Shown here: positions 54,686 to 63,409 of the stretch, piece after piece
How positions within the stretch are numbered: position 1 is the first letter of the stretch
How the letters are laid out: each line of letters starts with the position of its first letter
Assembly: GCF_019635455.1 (NCBI RefSeq)
Contig: NZ_JAHBZJ010000013.1
Location: 1 to 64,000, forward strand
Direction of reading: 5' to 3'
DNA from: Sphingomonas sp.
GTDB lineage: Bacteria > Pseudomonadota > Alphaproteobacteria > Sphingomonadales > Sphingomonadaceae
DNA: 64,000 nt
Made by a program: the position numbers and the translations under genes
Notes under the pieces: generated by a model
The model's database searches: none
What the model saw: only the letters and a program-made list of their open reading frames with translations
Told to the model about the DNA's origin: nothing

Positions 54686-55441
54686 CTATTCGCCGGGCGC
54701 GGCAATCGCGTCGCCAAGTCGGAATACGGTCTGGTCCACCACCAGGGCGTCGTCCGGGGCGAGCGGAACCGGCGCAGAAGCAGCGGCCTGATCTCGCGCA
54801 TCGATCCCCGCGCCGGCAATGGGCAGCGGAGCGGGCGAAGCCGCGCGCGCCGCCGTTCCCGAACTCGCCAGGATGGACGCGATATCCGCCGGCGGTTCCA
54901 GTCCCGGGGAGATGACCGCCGACCTGCGTTGCCGGACGCGCCGTTCAAGCTCCGCGATCGCCAGCCGCTCATGTTCCAGAAACTGTAACTCCTGCCGTTG
55001 TGGATCGGCTTCATAACCACGCGACATCGCAAAGGAAGCGGGGCGAAGTTGCAGGAGCGTATCCGCCTCGATCATCATGAATCCGGCGGCGGAAGGGACG
55101 AGCATGAACGCCGCCCAGCGCCGGCGCGACACCGTCGACCGCGCCGGCGCGGCCCGATAGACGGGGGAGGCACGCCTGTGAGCCTGAGGCGCGTGCATCG
55201 CCGATCCGGCCGGTCGAGCGGCGCGCGGGCGGCGTGACGCATCATAGGCCGCACGCCGTGCCGGATCGCTGAGGAGCGCAAAGGCCGCGTTGATTTCGGC
55301 AGACCGTCGCGTGGCATCCGCCGACCGGTTGATGTCAGGATGGTGATCGCGGATCAGGCGGCGGTACGCGACGCGAATCGCGTCACCGTCTGCGGTCGGC
55401 GAGACGCGCAGCGTTGCATATGGATCTGAAGGACCGGACAT
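54686..55441 (-). CDS. J-domain protein with membrane helix
   Basis: A 251-residue protein. The N-terminal J domain (about 7-68) has the HPD motif (34-36, RDHHPDIN), which stimulates DnaK ATPase. A basic Ala/Arg/Pro linker, a short hydrophobic segment (AAFMLVPSAAGFMMI, about 112-126) and a low-complexity Ala/Pro tail follow. No DnaJ zinc finger or client-binding domain is present. The ATG at 55441 starts the J domain correctly; the longer frame is not conserved-looking. Client unknown. Confidence 0.82.
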   Translation of the reverse strand: MSGPSDPYATLRVSPTADGDAIRVAYRRLIRDHHPDINRSADATRRSAEINAAFALLSDPARRAAYDASRRPRAARPAGSAMHAPQAHRRASPVYRAAPARSTVSRRRWAAFMLVPSAAGFMMIEADTLLQLRPASFAMSRGYEADPQRQELQFLEHERLAIAELERRVRQRRSAVISPGLEPPADIASILASSGTAARAASPAPLPIAGAGIDARDQAAASAPVPLAPDDALVVDQTVFRLGDAIAAPGE

Positions 55442-55560
55442 CCGCCGTCGCGCCCCCTGTTTCCCGGCCCGAACCCGGCCGCCACGGACAAGACATATCG
55501 CGCCCGATCGAAGAGGACAACCGCCTCGCCCTCGCCCGACATCCGCGCTAGGGCGCGGCG

Positions 55561-56460
55561 ATGCGCCCCGCTCCTCCCCTGCTCGCGTTCGCGGTCGCGT
55601 CGCTCGGCATCGCCATTTTCTCGTCGATGGATGCGGTGATGAAGGGCCTCGTCCTCGCGCTGGGCGCGTATAACGCGCTGGCATGGCGGACGATGGCCGG
55701 GATCGTGGTGAGCGGCATTCCCTATCTGTTGTCGCGTCCCGCCCGGCCGCGCCGCGCGGCGATGCGGCTGCACCTGATCCGCGCGGCCGTCGCGGCGGTG
55801 ATGGCGCTGCTCTTCTTCTGGGGCCTCGCGCGCGTGCCGATGGCCCAGGCGATCGCGCTGTCCTTCATCGCGCCGATCCTCGCGCTGTTTCTCGCGGCTC
55901 TCATCCTCGATGAGCGAATCACGCGCACGGCGATCGTCGCCACCGGCCTGGCATTTGGGGGGGTGCTGCTGATCCTGTGGGGGCAGGCGCGGGCGGAAAT
56001 GGGACATGCGGCGTTGATGGGCGCCATCGCGATCCTCGCCTCGGCCTGCTGCTATGCGTGGAACATCGTGCTGATGCGGCAGCAGGCGCTGATCGCCGGG
56101 CCGGCGGAGATCGCCTTTTATCAGTCGCTGTTCGTCGCGCTGGCGTTCCTGATCGGCGCCCCCTTCCTGCTGGAGGTACCGGCGATCGATCACGCCCCGG
56201 CGCTGATCGGTGCGGCGGTGCTGGCGACCGTGTCGCTGTTCCTGCTTTCATGGGCCTATGCGCGCGCCCAGGCCAATTATCTTGCGCCGACCGAATATAC
56301 CGGCTTTCTGTGGGCGACGATGTGGGGGTGGCTGGTGTTTGGCGAGCATGTTTCCTTTTTCACGGTTGCCGGCGCGGCGTTGATCGTCGGGGGATGCATC
56401 ATCGCCGCCCAGCGTCGCGATCTGGCGCCGGTGGCGGATACCGAGGCCCAGTTGCCATGA
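55561..56460 (+). CDS. EamA/DMT-family transporter
   Basis: A 299-residue protein with ten predicted helices in two EamA repeats. Typical motifs are AWRTMAGIVVSGIPYLLSRP, the AQAIALSFIAPILALFLAAL helix and YLAPTEYTGFLWATMWGWLV in the second repeat. It probably exports a metabolite or amino acid. Its stop overlaps the next start (ATGA), so it heads an EamA-GNAT-TfoX transcript. Confidence 0.9.
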   Translation: MRPAPPLLAFAVASLGIAIFSSMDAVMKGLVLALGAYNALAWRTMAGIVVSGIPYLLSRPARPRRAAMRLHLIRAAVAAVMALLFFWGLARVPMAQAIALSFIAPILALFLAALILDERITRTAIVATGLAFGGVLLILWGQARAEMGHAALMGAIAILASACCYAWNIVLMRQQALIAGPAEIAFYQSLFVALAFLIGAPFLLEVPAIDHAPALIGAAVLATVSLFLLSWAYARAQANYLAPTEYTGFLWATMWGWLVFGEHVSFFTVAGAALIVGGCIIAAQRRDLAPVADTEAQLP

Positions 56461-56936
56461 TCTGCATTCGACCTGCCGAACCCGATGATTTCGACCTGAT
56501 CGCGCAGTTCATCCGCAAGCTCGCCGCCTATGAAAAGCTGACGCACGAGGTACGCTTCGATGCCGATGTCATGCGCGGGCATCTGTTCGCAGACCGGCCC
56601 GCCGCCGACGTGCTGATCGGCGAGATCGACGGCGTCCCGCGCGGGTTCGCGCTGTTCTTTCAGACCTTTTCCACCTTCGAGGGAAAGCCCGGCATTTGGC
56701 TGGAGGATCTGTTCGTCGATCCCGATGCGCGCGGATCGGGCCTTGGCCGCGCGCTTCTGTCCCGATTGGCGGCGCTGGTGGTCGAACGTGGCGGCGCGCG
56801 CCTCGAATGGGCGGTGCTGGACTGGAACGAGCTGGGCAAGGGCTTCTACCGATCGATCGGCGCCGCGGCCGTCGATGGATGGGAACGGTGGCGGATGGAG
56901 GGCGCGGCGATCGAGCGACTGGCCAATGGCGGCTGA
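56457..56936 (+). CDS. GNAT family N-acetyltransferase
   Basis: A 159-residue GNAT enzyme of the diamine/aminoalkyl acetyltransferase-like group. Residues IRPAEPDDFDLIAQFIRKLA open the fold; IWLEDLFVDPDARGSGLGRA is motif A with the R-G-S-G-L-G pyrophosphate loop, and WAVLDWNELGKGFYRSIGA is motif B. The opening and the central ALFFQTFSTFEGKPG resemble spermidine/spermine acetyltransferases, so a polyamine or amine substrate is possible. It is coupled at both ends by overlaps. Confidence 0.9.
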   Translation: MICIRPAEPDDFDLIAQFIRKLAAYEKLTHEVRFDADVMRGHLFADRPAADVLIGEIDGVPRGFALFFQTFSTFEGKPGIWLEDLFVDPDARGSGLGRALLSRLAALVVERGGARLEWAVLDWNELGKGFYRSIGAAAVDGWERWRMEGAAIERLANGG

Positions 56937-57279
56937 CGCGGGCCTGATCGCCTGGGCGAAGGAGGCGCTCGAACCGCTGGGCCATGTCACCCATCGCGCG
57001 ATGATGGGCGCGGCGGTGCTCTATTGCGACGGCACCGTCTTTGCCGTGGTCGATGCCGAGGCGATCTATTTCAAGGCCGACGCGACGAGCGCGCCCGCCT
57101 GGGACGCCGCCGGCTGTCCACCCTTCACCTTCACCAACAAGCAGGGTGAGACGGTGTCGATGAACTACCGGCGCGCACCCGACGACGTGTATGACGATGC
57201 CGATGCGATGCGCGAATGGGCGGCGCTGGGCATCGCCGCCGGGCAGCGCGCGCCCGTCAAACGCAAGCGCGTGCGATAG
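56926..57279 (+). CDS. TfoX/Sxy N-terminal domain protein
   Basis: A 117-residue protein with the TfoX N-terminal fold: AWAKEALEPLGHVTHRAMMG, LYCDGTVFAVVDAEAIYFKA and the FTFTNKQGETVSMNYRRAPD segment. TfoX/Sxy co-activates CRP at competence genes in gamma-proteobacteria; alphaproteobacterial single-domain forms have no proven role. It overlaps the GNAT gene by 11 bases, with the ATG at 56926. It ends three bases from the convergent ppa stop. Confidence 0.87.
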   Translation: MAADAGLIAWAKEALEPLGHVTHRAMMGAAVLYCDGTVFAVVDAEAIYFKADATSAPAWDAAGCPPFTFTNKQGETVSMNYRRAPDDVYDDADAMREWAALGIAAGQRAPVKRKRVR

Positions 57280-57282
57280 GCG

Positions 57283-57822
57283 TCAGGCCGCCTTCGCGTT
57301 CTTTGCCGCCTCGATCGCTTCCAGCACGATCCGACGCGCTTCCTCGGCATCGCCCCATTCGCCGATCCGGACCCATTTTTCGGCTTCCAGGTCCTTGTAA
57401 TGCTTGAAAAAGTGCTCGATCTGCTGAAGCACGATCGAGGGCAGGTCCTGCCGCTCCCCGACATCGGAATAATAGGGGAAGGTGGTATCGACCGGCACAC
57501 AGATCAGCTTTTCGTCGCCGCCATGCTCGTCTTCCAGTTTGAGCACGCCGATCGGGCGGGCGCGCACCACGCACCCCGCGATGAACGGCGAGCGTGAAAT
57601 GACCAGCGCGTCGAGCGGGTCGCCGTCGGGCGACAGGGTGTGGGGAACGAAGCCGTAATTCGCCGGATAGCGCATCGGCGTGTGAAGGATGCGGTCCACG
57701 AACAGCGCGCCCGAGGCCTTGTCGAACTCATACTTCACCGGCTCGCCGCCCGTCGGGACTTCGATGATGACGTTCAGGCTGTGCGGCGGATTGTCGCCGA
57801 CAGGAATCATGTCGATGCGCAT
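57283..57822 (-). CDS. ppa: inorganic pyrophosphatase
   Basis: A 179-residue family I pyrophosphatase. It has the active-site pattern VPTGGEPVKYEFDKASGALF, YGFVPHTLSPDGDPLDALV (the DGDPLD metal site) and EDEHGGDEKLICVPVD, with the KHYKDLEAEKWVRIGEW C-terminal segment. It hydrolyses PPi from nucleotide and polymer synthesis, including galU action nearby. It appears monocistronic, with the M61 peptidase upstream on the same strand 31 bases away. Confidence 0.97.
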   Translation of the reverse strand: MRIDMIPVGDNPPHSLNVIIEVPTGGEPVKYEFDKASGALFVDRILHTPMRYPANYGFVPHTLSPDGDPLDALVISRSPFIAGCVVRARPIGVLKLEDEHGGDEKLICVPVDTTFPYYSDVGERQDLPSIVLQQIEHFFKHYKDLEAEKWVRIGEWGDAEEARRIVLEAIEAAKNAKAA

Positions 57823-57853
57823 TCGTCTTCCTTGCTGTGGTTCGGTATTCCCG

Positions 57854-59758
57854 TCAGCGCGGGGCTAGCAACCGATCCAGGCCACCCTCTCCGGTGCCGA
57901 TTTTTTCGAGGCGCGGATAGCGCAGCCCATCATGATAGTCGATGGCGATTTCGCGATAGCGGGTGCCGTTCTTGACCAGCAGCCGGATCGGCGCCTTCGC
58001 ATCTTTCGCAAGCGTCACCGCTTCCTTCAAACGCTCGTCCGAATATTCGCGCCCCTCCACCGCGACGATCGTGTCGCCCACGTCCAGCCCGGTTTCGAAT
58101 GCCGGCGAATCCCAGATCACGCTGTTGATCGCCCCGCCCTTTCCGACCGACAGGCCGATCGAATAGCTGAGATCGGTGGCGCCGCTGCGCTTTTCGCCAT
58201 TCCTGAACGCGGTGGTCGGCTCCGCCGTATAGACCAGCCGATATCCGTTATCGGTGAAACCCGTCAGCGGCGCGCGCGCCGACACCTCATAGACCCGCTT
58301 GCGCAGGAAACCGGCCCAGTCATAGGGCTGGATCGCATTGAGCGTGGCGACCACATCGTCGAACCGATAGGTCAGCGTTCCCCAGTCGCCATCGCGCATC
58401 CCGAAAAAGGCGCGCGCGAAATCGTCCATCGACTTGCTGCCGCCCGACTGCTGCCGAAGGATCGAGTCCACCTCCATCCAGATCAGCAGACCTTCATTGT
58501 AATAATCCTCCGACCGCTGCCAGCTGACCCACCCCTTGGGGCGGCGTGCGGAGATGATCGGATCGTTGGTGGTATCGATCAGCGGCCGCCAGCTGCGCGC
58601 CGGGCGATGGTCGAGATTGGCGGCGATGCCGGCGAGCATGTCCAGCGTATCCTGTTTCGACACGATGCCCGAGCGCGCCTGGAGGACATAGCCCCAGAAC
58701 TGCGTCTGCCCCTCGTAAACCCACAACAGGCTGTCGCGCATCGGAGTGCGGAAATCGGGCGTCCACAGATCCGCGCCGCGACGAAACTTGCCGTTCCAGC
58801 TGTGGGTGAATTCGTGCGGGAGCAGGTTGCGCGACCCCGGCCCCTCATTCCACTTGGTGAAATAGCCGGGCTTCACCCCGTTTTCCGAGCTGCGATGATG
58901 TTCCAGCCCGATGCCGCCCATCTCGTCGGTGATCGCGAACAGGAATTCATACTGATCGTAATGCTGTGCGCCGAACAGCTTCACCGCCTGCGTCACCAGA
59001 TTGCGATGCGCCTCGATCTGTTCGGGCTTCGCCTCCAGCTCCGCGGGATCATCGGCGAAGACGTTGAGATCGACGCGATCCGACAATTTCCATTCGCGAT
59101 AATAGCGGCCCGCAAAGACCGGCGAATCGATCAGCGTATTGTAGGTCGTCCGGTCATAGACATAGTCGCCGCCCTGCTTCTTCGCGGGAAGCGCGGAGAC
59201 GGCGGTCCAGCCTTCCGGATAGGTCACCGTCGCCTCGATCGGGATGCGGCGGGTGAAATAGCCCGCCGGATACAGGCTCACCTGCTCGAACTGAAGGTTC
59301 AGCATCGCCGGCGCGATCGACACGCGGCCCTGATTGCTCTCGGTGGCGCCGGTGAACTGGAATTCGATGTCGAGTTGCTTCGCCCCGGCAGGCACATCGA
59401 TATGAAACGCCCACACATCGACCGGATCGCGCAGCCACGCGATCGGCCTGCCATTCGCACTGATCCTGAGGCCGGTCAGCTTTTCGACCTCGCCCCGCGC
59501 CGCATGCTTGCCGGGCAGCCATGCCGGCATCAGCAGCGTCATCGGTCCGGCGGCGGCGACCGGCACGGTTTCCTTCACCCGATAGATCGCCTGCTGCACA
59601 TTGGTCGCATCGACCTTGATCTTCAGGACGCCGGGATAGTCGATATCGCGCGCGGCGGGGATGTCGTTGTCGAACGGCAGCGGCTGGGGCGCGCTGTTCT
59701 GGGCCAGAACCGGAGCCGAAGCGAGCAACAGGGCGGATATCGCGAAAACGCGGCGCAT
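57854..59758 (-). CDS. secreted M61 family metallopeptidase (glycyl aminopeptidase-like)
   Basis: A 634-residue exported zinc peptidase. Signal peptide about 1-19 (VLAQ), an N-terminal beta domain, the HEFTH zinc motif (315-319, within LLPHEFTHSWNGKFRRG), the third ligand Glu region in LLWVYEGQTQFWGYVLQA, and a C-terminal PDZ-like domain (about 530-610, SVGKGGAINSVIWDSPAFET). M61 enzymes from Sphingomonas capsulata are glycyl aminopeptidases, supporting the assignment. It is one of several periplasmic peptide-hydrolysing enzymes in this window. Confidence 0.93.
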   Translation of the reverse strand: MRRVFAISALLLASAPVLAQNSAPQPLPFDNDIPAARDIDYPGVLKIKVDATNVQQAIYRVKETVPVAAAGPMTLLMPAWLPGKHAARGEVEKLTGLRISANGRPIAWLRDPVDVWAFHIDVPAGAKQLDIEFQFTGATESNQGRVSIAPAMLNLQFEQVSLYPAGYFTRRIPIEATVTYPEGWTAVSALPAKKQGGDYVYDRTTYNTLIDSPVFAGRYYREWKLSDRVDLNVFADDPAELEAKPEQIEAHRNLVTQAVKLFGAQHYDQYEFLFAITDEMGGIGLEHHRSSENGVKPGYFTKWNEGPGSRNLLPHEFTHSWNGKFRRGADLWTPDFRTPMRDSLLWVYEGQTQFWGYVLQARSGIVSKQDTLDMLAGIAANLDHRPARSWRPLIDTTNDPIISARRPKGWVSWQRSEDYYNEGLLIWMEVDSILRQQSGGSKSMDDFARAFFGMRDGDWGTLTYRFDDVVATLNAIQPYDWAGFLRKRVYEVSARAPLTGFTDNGYRLVYTAEPTTAFRNGEKRSGATDLSYSIGLSVGKGGAINSVIWDSPAFETGLDVGDTIVAVEGREYSDERLKEAVTLAKDAKAPIRLLVKNGTRYREIAIDYHDGLRYPRLEKIGTGEGGLDRLLAPR

Positions 59759-59808
59759 GAACGGGCCTCTCGGATGAAATGATGCGAGTGCGTTCTTAGG
59801 CAGGAAGG

Positions 59809-59832
59809 GCCGCAGGGGTAAAGCCCCGCGGC
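59809..59832. promoter_or_regulatory. hairpin in the divergent gap between M61 and ICMT-like genes
   Basis: GCCGC-A-GGGG (59809-59818) pairs with CCCC-GCGGC (59824-59832) across a five-base loop, with one bulged A. It lies about 35 bases before the ATG at 59868. It could be a leader hairpin or an operator. No promoter box is obvious. Confidence 0.35.
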
Positions 59833-59867
59833 AACAGGCTTCACGCCTTGCTTACCATTGCGGCGTT

Positions 59868-61205
59868 ATGGGATGCGGCATGTATCACGACGCTGCTCTC
59901 GGTCGCCGCGCAAAGGCGGATCCGCGGCCCAAATCGGCGGTCAGCACCGGATGCGGGCTGGCCGGCCTTGCCGGCATGGCGATCTGGCTGGCGGTGGCGC
60001 GCGCCTATCATATGGACGGGCCGTTCTCCGCGCTCGTCAATCTGCTCGCCTGCGGCATTCCGATGGCGTTGTGGGCGGTGGTCATCGACAAGGTGCATCG
60101 CAATCCCTCGACCGGCGTCCGCTGGGCCGATCCGCGCCCGCTGCGCGAAACGCTCGACATTTCGCTGACGAAGATCGCGGGGCTGTGGCTGACCTGGGGC
60201 GGCATCGCGTTCATCTATTCGATCTGCCGCTTTTACTGGGAGGGGAATTTCGCCTTTGCCATGTGGTGCTTCCAGATGGCGGCGCCGGCGATCTTCGTGC
60301 TTTCGGTCCCGTATCTGCTGTGGATCGACCGCCATCTGGAGGATCCCAAGGACGGCGCGTGGATGCTGGGCGCGTGGATGATGGGATCGCGGGAAGCGAT
60401 CGATCACGCCGCGATCCACAACCATCTGCGCAGCTGGGGCGTGAAGGCGTTTTTCCTCGCCTTCATGCTGGCGATCGTACCGCCCGGTTTCGGCGCGTTC
60501 ATCCGCGCCGATGCAAGCGGCATCCTGACCAATCCGGTGGCGCTGACCAACTGGCTGGTGACCGGCATGTTCATGATCGACGTCGCCTTTGCGACGGTCG
60601 GATACATGCTCACCTTCCGGCCGCTCGACAGCCATATTCGCAGCGCCAATCCCTATGCCGGCGCCTGGGCGATCGCGCTGATCTGCTACCCGCCCTTCAT
60701 CCTGATGGGGAATGGCGGGCCGCTCGATTACCACCCCGGCACGTCGGACTGGACCTATTGGCTGGCCGGACACCCGGTCGCGCTGTGGATCCTGGGCGCG
60801 GTTCTGGTCGCGCTGACCGCGATCTACGCCTGGGCGACGATGGCGTTCGGGTTCCGCTTTTCCAACCTCACCCATCGCGGCATCATCACGCACGGCCCCT
60901 ATGCGTTCAGCCGTCACCCCGCCTATCTGTCGAAGAACCTGTTCTGGTGGCTGTCCACCTGTCCGCTGCTGGTGACCACCGGCAGCCTGGCCGACGCGGT
61001 GCGCGCGACGGCGCTGTTGTCCGTCGTCAGCGCCGTCTATTACGTGCGCGCCAAGACCGAGGAACGGCATTTGAAGGCCGATCCCGCCTATCGCGACTAT
61101 AGCGAATGGATGGAGCGCAACGCGCCGATCCCGCGTTTCTTCGCCTGGATCGGCGGTCGCCGGCAGCCGCCGTCATCGGCGACCCCGGCGCCGAGCGAAA
61201 GCTAG
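59868..61205 (+). CDS. isoprenylcysteine carboxyl methyltransferase-like membrane protein, extended
   Basis: A 445-residue polytopic protein. The C-terminal third has the ICMT/PEMT pattern GIITHGPYAFSRHPAYLSKN and KTEERHLKADPAYRDY, which bind SAM in membrane methyltransferases. The N-terminal about 270 residues contain six or so further hydrophobic helices, more than twice the usual bacterial ICMT length (about 200), suggesting a fused membrane module. The substrate is unknown; bacteria lack prenylated CaaX proteins. Its stop shares a CTAG with galU. Confidence 0.82.
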   Translation: MGCGMYHDAALGRRAKADPRPKSAVSTGCGLAGLAGMAIWLAVARAYHMDGPFSALVNLLACGIPMALWAVVIDKVHRNPSTGVRWADPRPLRETLDISLTKIAGLWLTWGGIAFIYSICRFYWEGNFAFAMWCFQMAAPAIFVLSVPYLLWIDRHLEDPKDGAWMLGAWMMGSREAIDHAAIHNHLRSWGVKAFFLAFMLAIVPPGFGAFIRADASGILTNPVALTNWLVTGMFMIDVAFATVGYMLTFRPLDSHIRSANPYAGAWAIALICYPPFILMGNGGPLDYHPGTSDWTYWLAGHPVALWILGAVLVALTAIYAWATMAFGFRFSNLTHRGIITHGPYAFSRHPAYLSKNLFWWLSTCPLLVTTGSLADAVRATALLSVVSAVYYVRAKTEERHLKADPAYRDYSEWMERNAPIPRFFAWIGGRRQPPSSATPAPSES

Positions 61206-62080
61206 CCCAGCAGCTGCTGGGCAAAGGCGCGAACCGCAGGCCCGATATCCTCACGCTCCAGTGACAGCGCGAAATTGGCCTGCGCATATCCCGCCTTGTC
61301 CCCGCAATCATAGCGGACCCCCTGAAAGGTGACGCCATGGAACGGCTGATCGCCGATCATCCGTGCCATCGCATCGGTCAGCTGGATTTCTCCGCCGGCG
61401 CCCTTTTCCTGCGTTTCGAGCACGCGCATGACTTCGGGTTGCAGGATGTAGCGACCGATCACCGCCAGGTTGGAGGGGGCGGTGCCGGGCCTGGGCTTCT
61501 CGACCAACCCCCTGACCTCGGTCAGCACGCCGTCGCGGCCGCCCGGCGTGATCACGCCATATTTGTCGGTCTGGTCATCGGCCACTTCCTGCGCACAGAT
61601 CAGGTTGCCGCCCACCTTGTTATACGCCTCGACCATCTGCTTGAGGCACCCTGGCGCCGCCTTGCCACCGACCATGAAATCGTCGGCGAGCAGCACCGCG
61701 AACGGTTCGTCGCCGACGATGTCGCGCGCGCACCACACGGCGTGGCCAAGGCCCATCGGCTCCTGCTGGCGGACATAAGCGACCGCACCCGGCTTCAACC
61801 GGGTCGAATCCAGCACATCAAGCGACTTTCCGCGCGCCGACATCGTCGTTTCGAGTTCGTAGGCGATATCGAAATGGTCCTCGATCGCGCTCTTGCCGCG
61901 CCCGGTGACGAAGATCATCTGCTCGATCCCCGCTTCCAGCGCCTCATCGACGGCATATTGGATGAGCGGACGATCGACGACGGGCAGCATCTCCTTTGGC
62001 ATCGCTTTCGTCGCGGGCAGGAAACGGGTGCCGAGTCCGCCGACGGGGAACACCGCCTTGCGCAGGGGTTTGAATGTCAT
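61202..62080 (-). CDS. galU: UTP--glucose-1-phosphate uridylyltransferase
   Basis: GalU makes UDP-glucose for exopolysaccharide, LPS and trehalose. The 292-residue protein opens RKAVFPVGGLGTRFLPATKA (nucleotide-binding loop with catalytic Lys) and has PKEMLPVVDRPLIQYAVDEA, the DDFMVGGKAAPGCLKQM metal region and the LVEKPRPGTAPSNLAVIGRY signature. The length is standard. It is transcribed away from the window's end and converges with the ICMT-like gene. Confidence 0.96.
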   Translation of the reverse strand: MTFKPLRKAVFPVGGLGTRFLPATKAMPKEMLPVVDRPLIQYAVDEALEAGIEQMIFVTGRGKSAIEDHFDIAYELETTMSARGKSLDVLDSTRLKPGAVAYVRQQEPMGLGHAVWCARDIVGDEPFAVLLADDFMVGGKAAPGCLKQMVEAYNKVGGNLICAQEVADDQTDKYGVITPGGRDGVLTEVRGLVEKPRPGTAPSNLAVIGRYILQPEVMRVLETQEKGAGGEIQLTDAMARMIGDQPFHGVTFQGVRYDCGDKAGYAQANFALSLEREDIGPAVRAFAQQLLG

Positions 62081-62132
62081 GGCGGGTCAGATAGCGGACT
62101 TGCCCCCGGCGCGCAAAGCCGGGTTGCGCACG

Positions 62133-62873
62133 TCAGCGATCAGCCGGGCCGAGCCAGAAGGTGAAGGCGTCGTCCAGCACATCGTCCGGAATTTCGTGGA
62201 GGCCGTCGAACGGCCGGAACGTGACCTGAAGACCGGCGGCGATCAGCGCCGGCACGAACCGGCTTCGGCTCGCGTCGAACGAGAGCACCGGGTCCTTTCG
62301 GCCATGCGACAGAAAGAGGCGCTGGCCGGCATGATCGCCACCGGAAAGATATGCCATGCCCGGCGAAAAGATCAGCAAGGTGCGGAACAACGGTGGGTTG
62401 GCGGTCCCCACCGTCAGGGCATAGGTCGCGCCGTCCGAAAAGCCGCCGATCGCCACCCGGCCAGGATCGATATGGACGAAGGGGCGCAGCGCGTGAAAGG
62501 CCCGGTTGATCCGCGGCGGATCGACCGACAGGCGCGCGGTCGGCGCGGTGCGAACCAGGGCGCGTCGCGCACGACCGATCTCTTCGACCATGTCCCATGT
62601 CGCGCCGGTCGATTTGGGCGCGAGCAGGATGATCCCCCGGCGCACGGCGGCGTCGCGAAACCGGCCCAGCATCTCTTTCGGACTCCCCCCACCGCCGTGG
62701 AGCAGCACCAGAAGCGGCGCCGGTGCCTCAAGACCGGGCGGGACGAAGGCAAGCGCGCCCTCCGGCAACTCGACCACGCCGCTCACCGCCACAATCCGTG
62801 CCGCCGGGTCCGCTGCGGCCGGCTGAAACAGCGCGGCCGAAGCTGCGGACAGGCAGGCCAGGAAGGCGGGCAT
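62133..62873 (-). CDS. exported alpha/beta hydrolase (PHB depolymerase/carboxylesterase-like)
   Basis: A 246-residue hydrolase. An N-terminal hydrophobic segment (about 1-22, PAAAD) looks like a signal peptide. The oxyanion HGGGG (59-63), nucleophile S146 in GGFSDGAT, an Asp in GRKDPVLSFD and His in GLHEIPDD complete the triad. The pattern resembles phospholipase/carboxylesterase and LpqC-type esterases. The ATG at 62873 is preferred over the GTG at 62882. It lies 52 bases upstream of galU on the same strand. Confidence 0.83.
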   Translation of the reverse strand: MPAFLACLSAASAALFQPAAADPAARIVAVSGVVELPEGALAFVPPGLEAPAPLLVLLHGGGGSPKEMLGRFRDAAVRRGIILLAPKSTGATWDMVEEIGRARRALVRTAPTARLSVDPPRINRAFHALRPFVHIDPGRVAIGGFSDGATYALTVGTANPPLFRTLLIFSPGMAYLSGGDHAGQRLFLSHGRKDPVLSFDASRSRFVPALIAAGLQVTFRPFDGLHEIPDDVLDDAFTFWLGPADR

Positions 62874-62923
62874 CGGCGACACGCGGCGACGCTAGCGCAC
62901 GGCGCCTGCCCCCGCCAGCGCCC

Positions 62924-63316
62924 TCAACCGCCGAGTCGATCCATCGGCGTCTGTTCCGGCCGCACGCCGGCGAGCGCGGGTTCGAGTGCCGCGCGGTCGC
63001 CGGCCTTCAGCGCCGAATCCATGTCGGGGCGGAAATGCGGCGGCGCGCGATCGTCGGCGCCGGGATGAGTTGCGGTTTCGAGATCGGGGGCGGGATGTCC
63101 GTCGGCCGGTGCATCCGCGTCGTGGCGGGTGAAGAACAGCGCAGCGGCGGCCGCCGCGCCGGCGGCGACGGCACCGGCGATGGGAATGGCGTTGTCCCGC
63201 AACACCCGGCCAGCGCTTTGCGCAGCCTTCCGGGCCGTCGTGCTGACCATCGGCTCCGGCGCGGTCTTCGCGGTCTTGCGGGGACGGGCATTGGGGGTGG
63301 ATTTGGGTGTGGCCAT
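62924..63316 (-). CDS. small basic N-terminus protein with one membrane helix
   Basis: A 130-residue protein of no recognised family. Residues 1-45 are basic and Ala/Pro/Thr-rich (MATPKSTPNARPRKTAKTAP). One Ala-rich membrane helix (about 46-63, IPIAGAVAAGAAAAAALFF) and an acidic Asp/Pro/His-rich C-terminal half follow. It superficially resembles the basic protein at 33609-34184, which also joins a Lys/Pro-rich segment to one hydrophobic helix. The ATG at 63316 is preceded by CAGGAGAAGC. Confidence 0.65.
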   Translation of the reverse strand: MATPKSTPNARPRKTAKTAPEPMVSTTARKAAQSAGRVLRDNAIPIAGAVAAGAAAAAALFFTRHDADAPADGHPAPDLETATHPGADDRAPPHFRPDMDSALKAGDRAALEPALAGVRPEQTPMDRLGG

Positions 63317-63409
63317 GGCGCTTCTCCTGGATATCAAAGGCTTTACGTGTGAACGGTGGGACAGGCGGAGGAGTTCCGGCCAGGCTCGGGCCATGGGGGG
63401 ATTGGCGGC

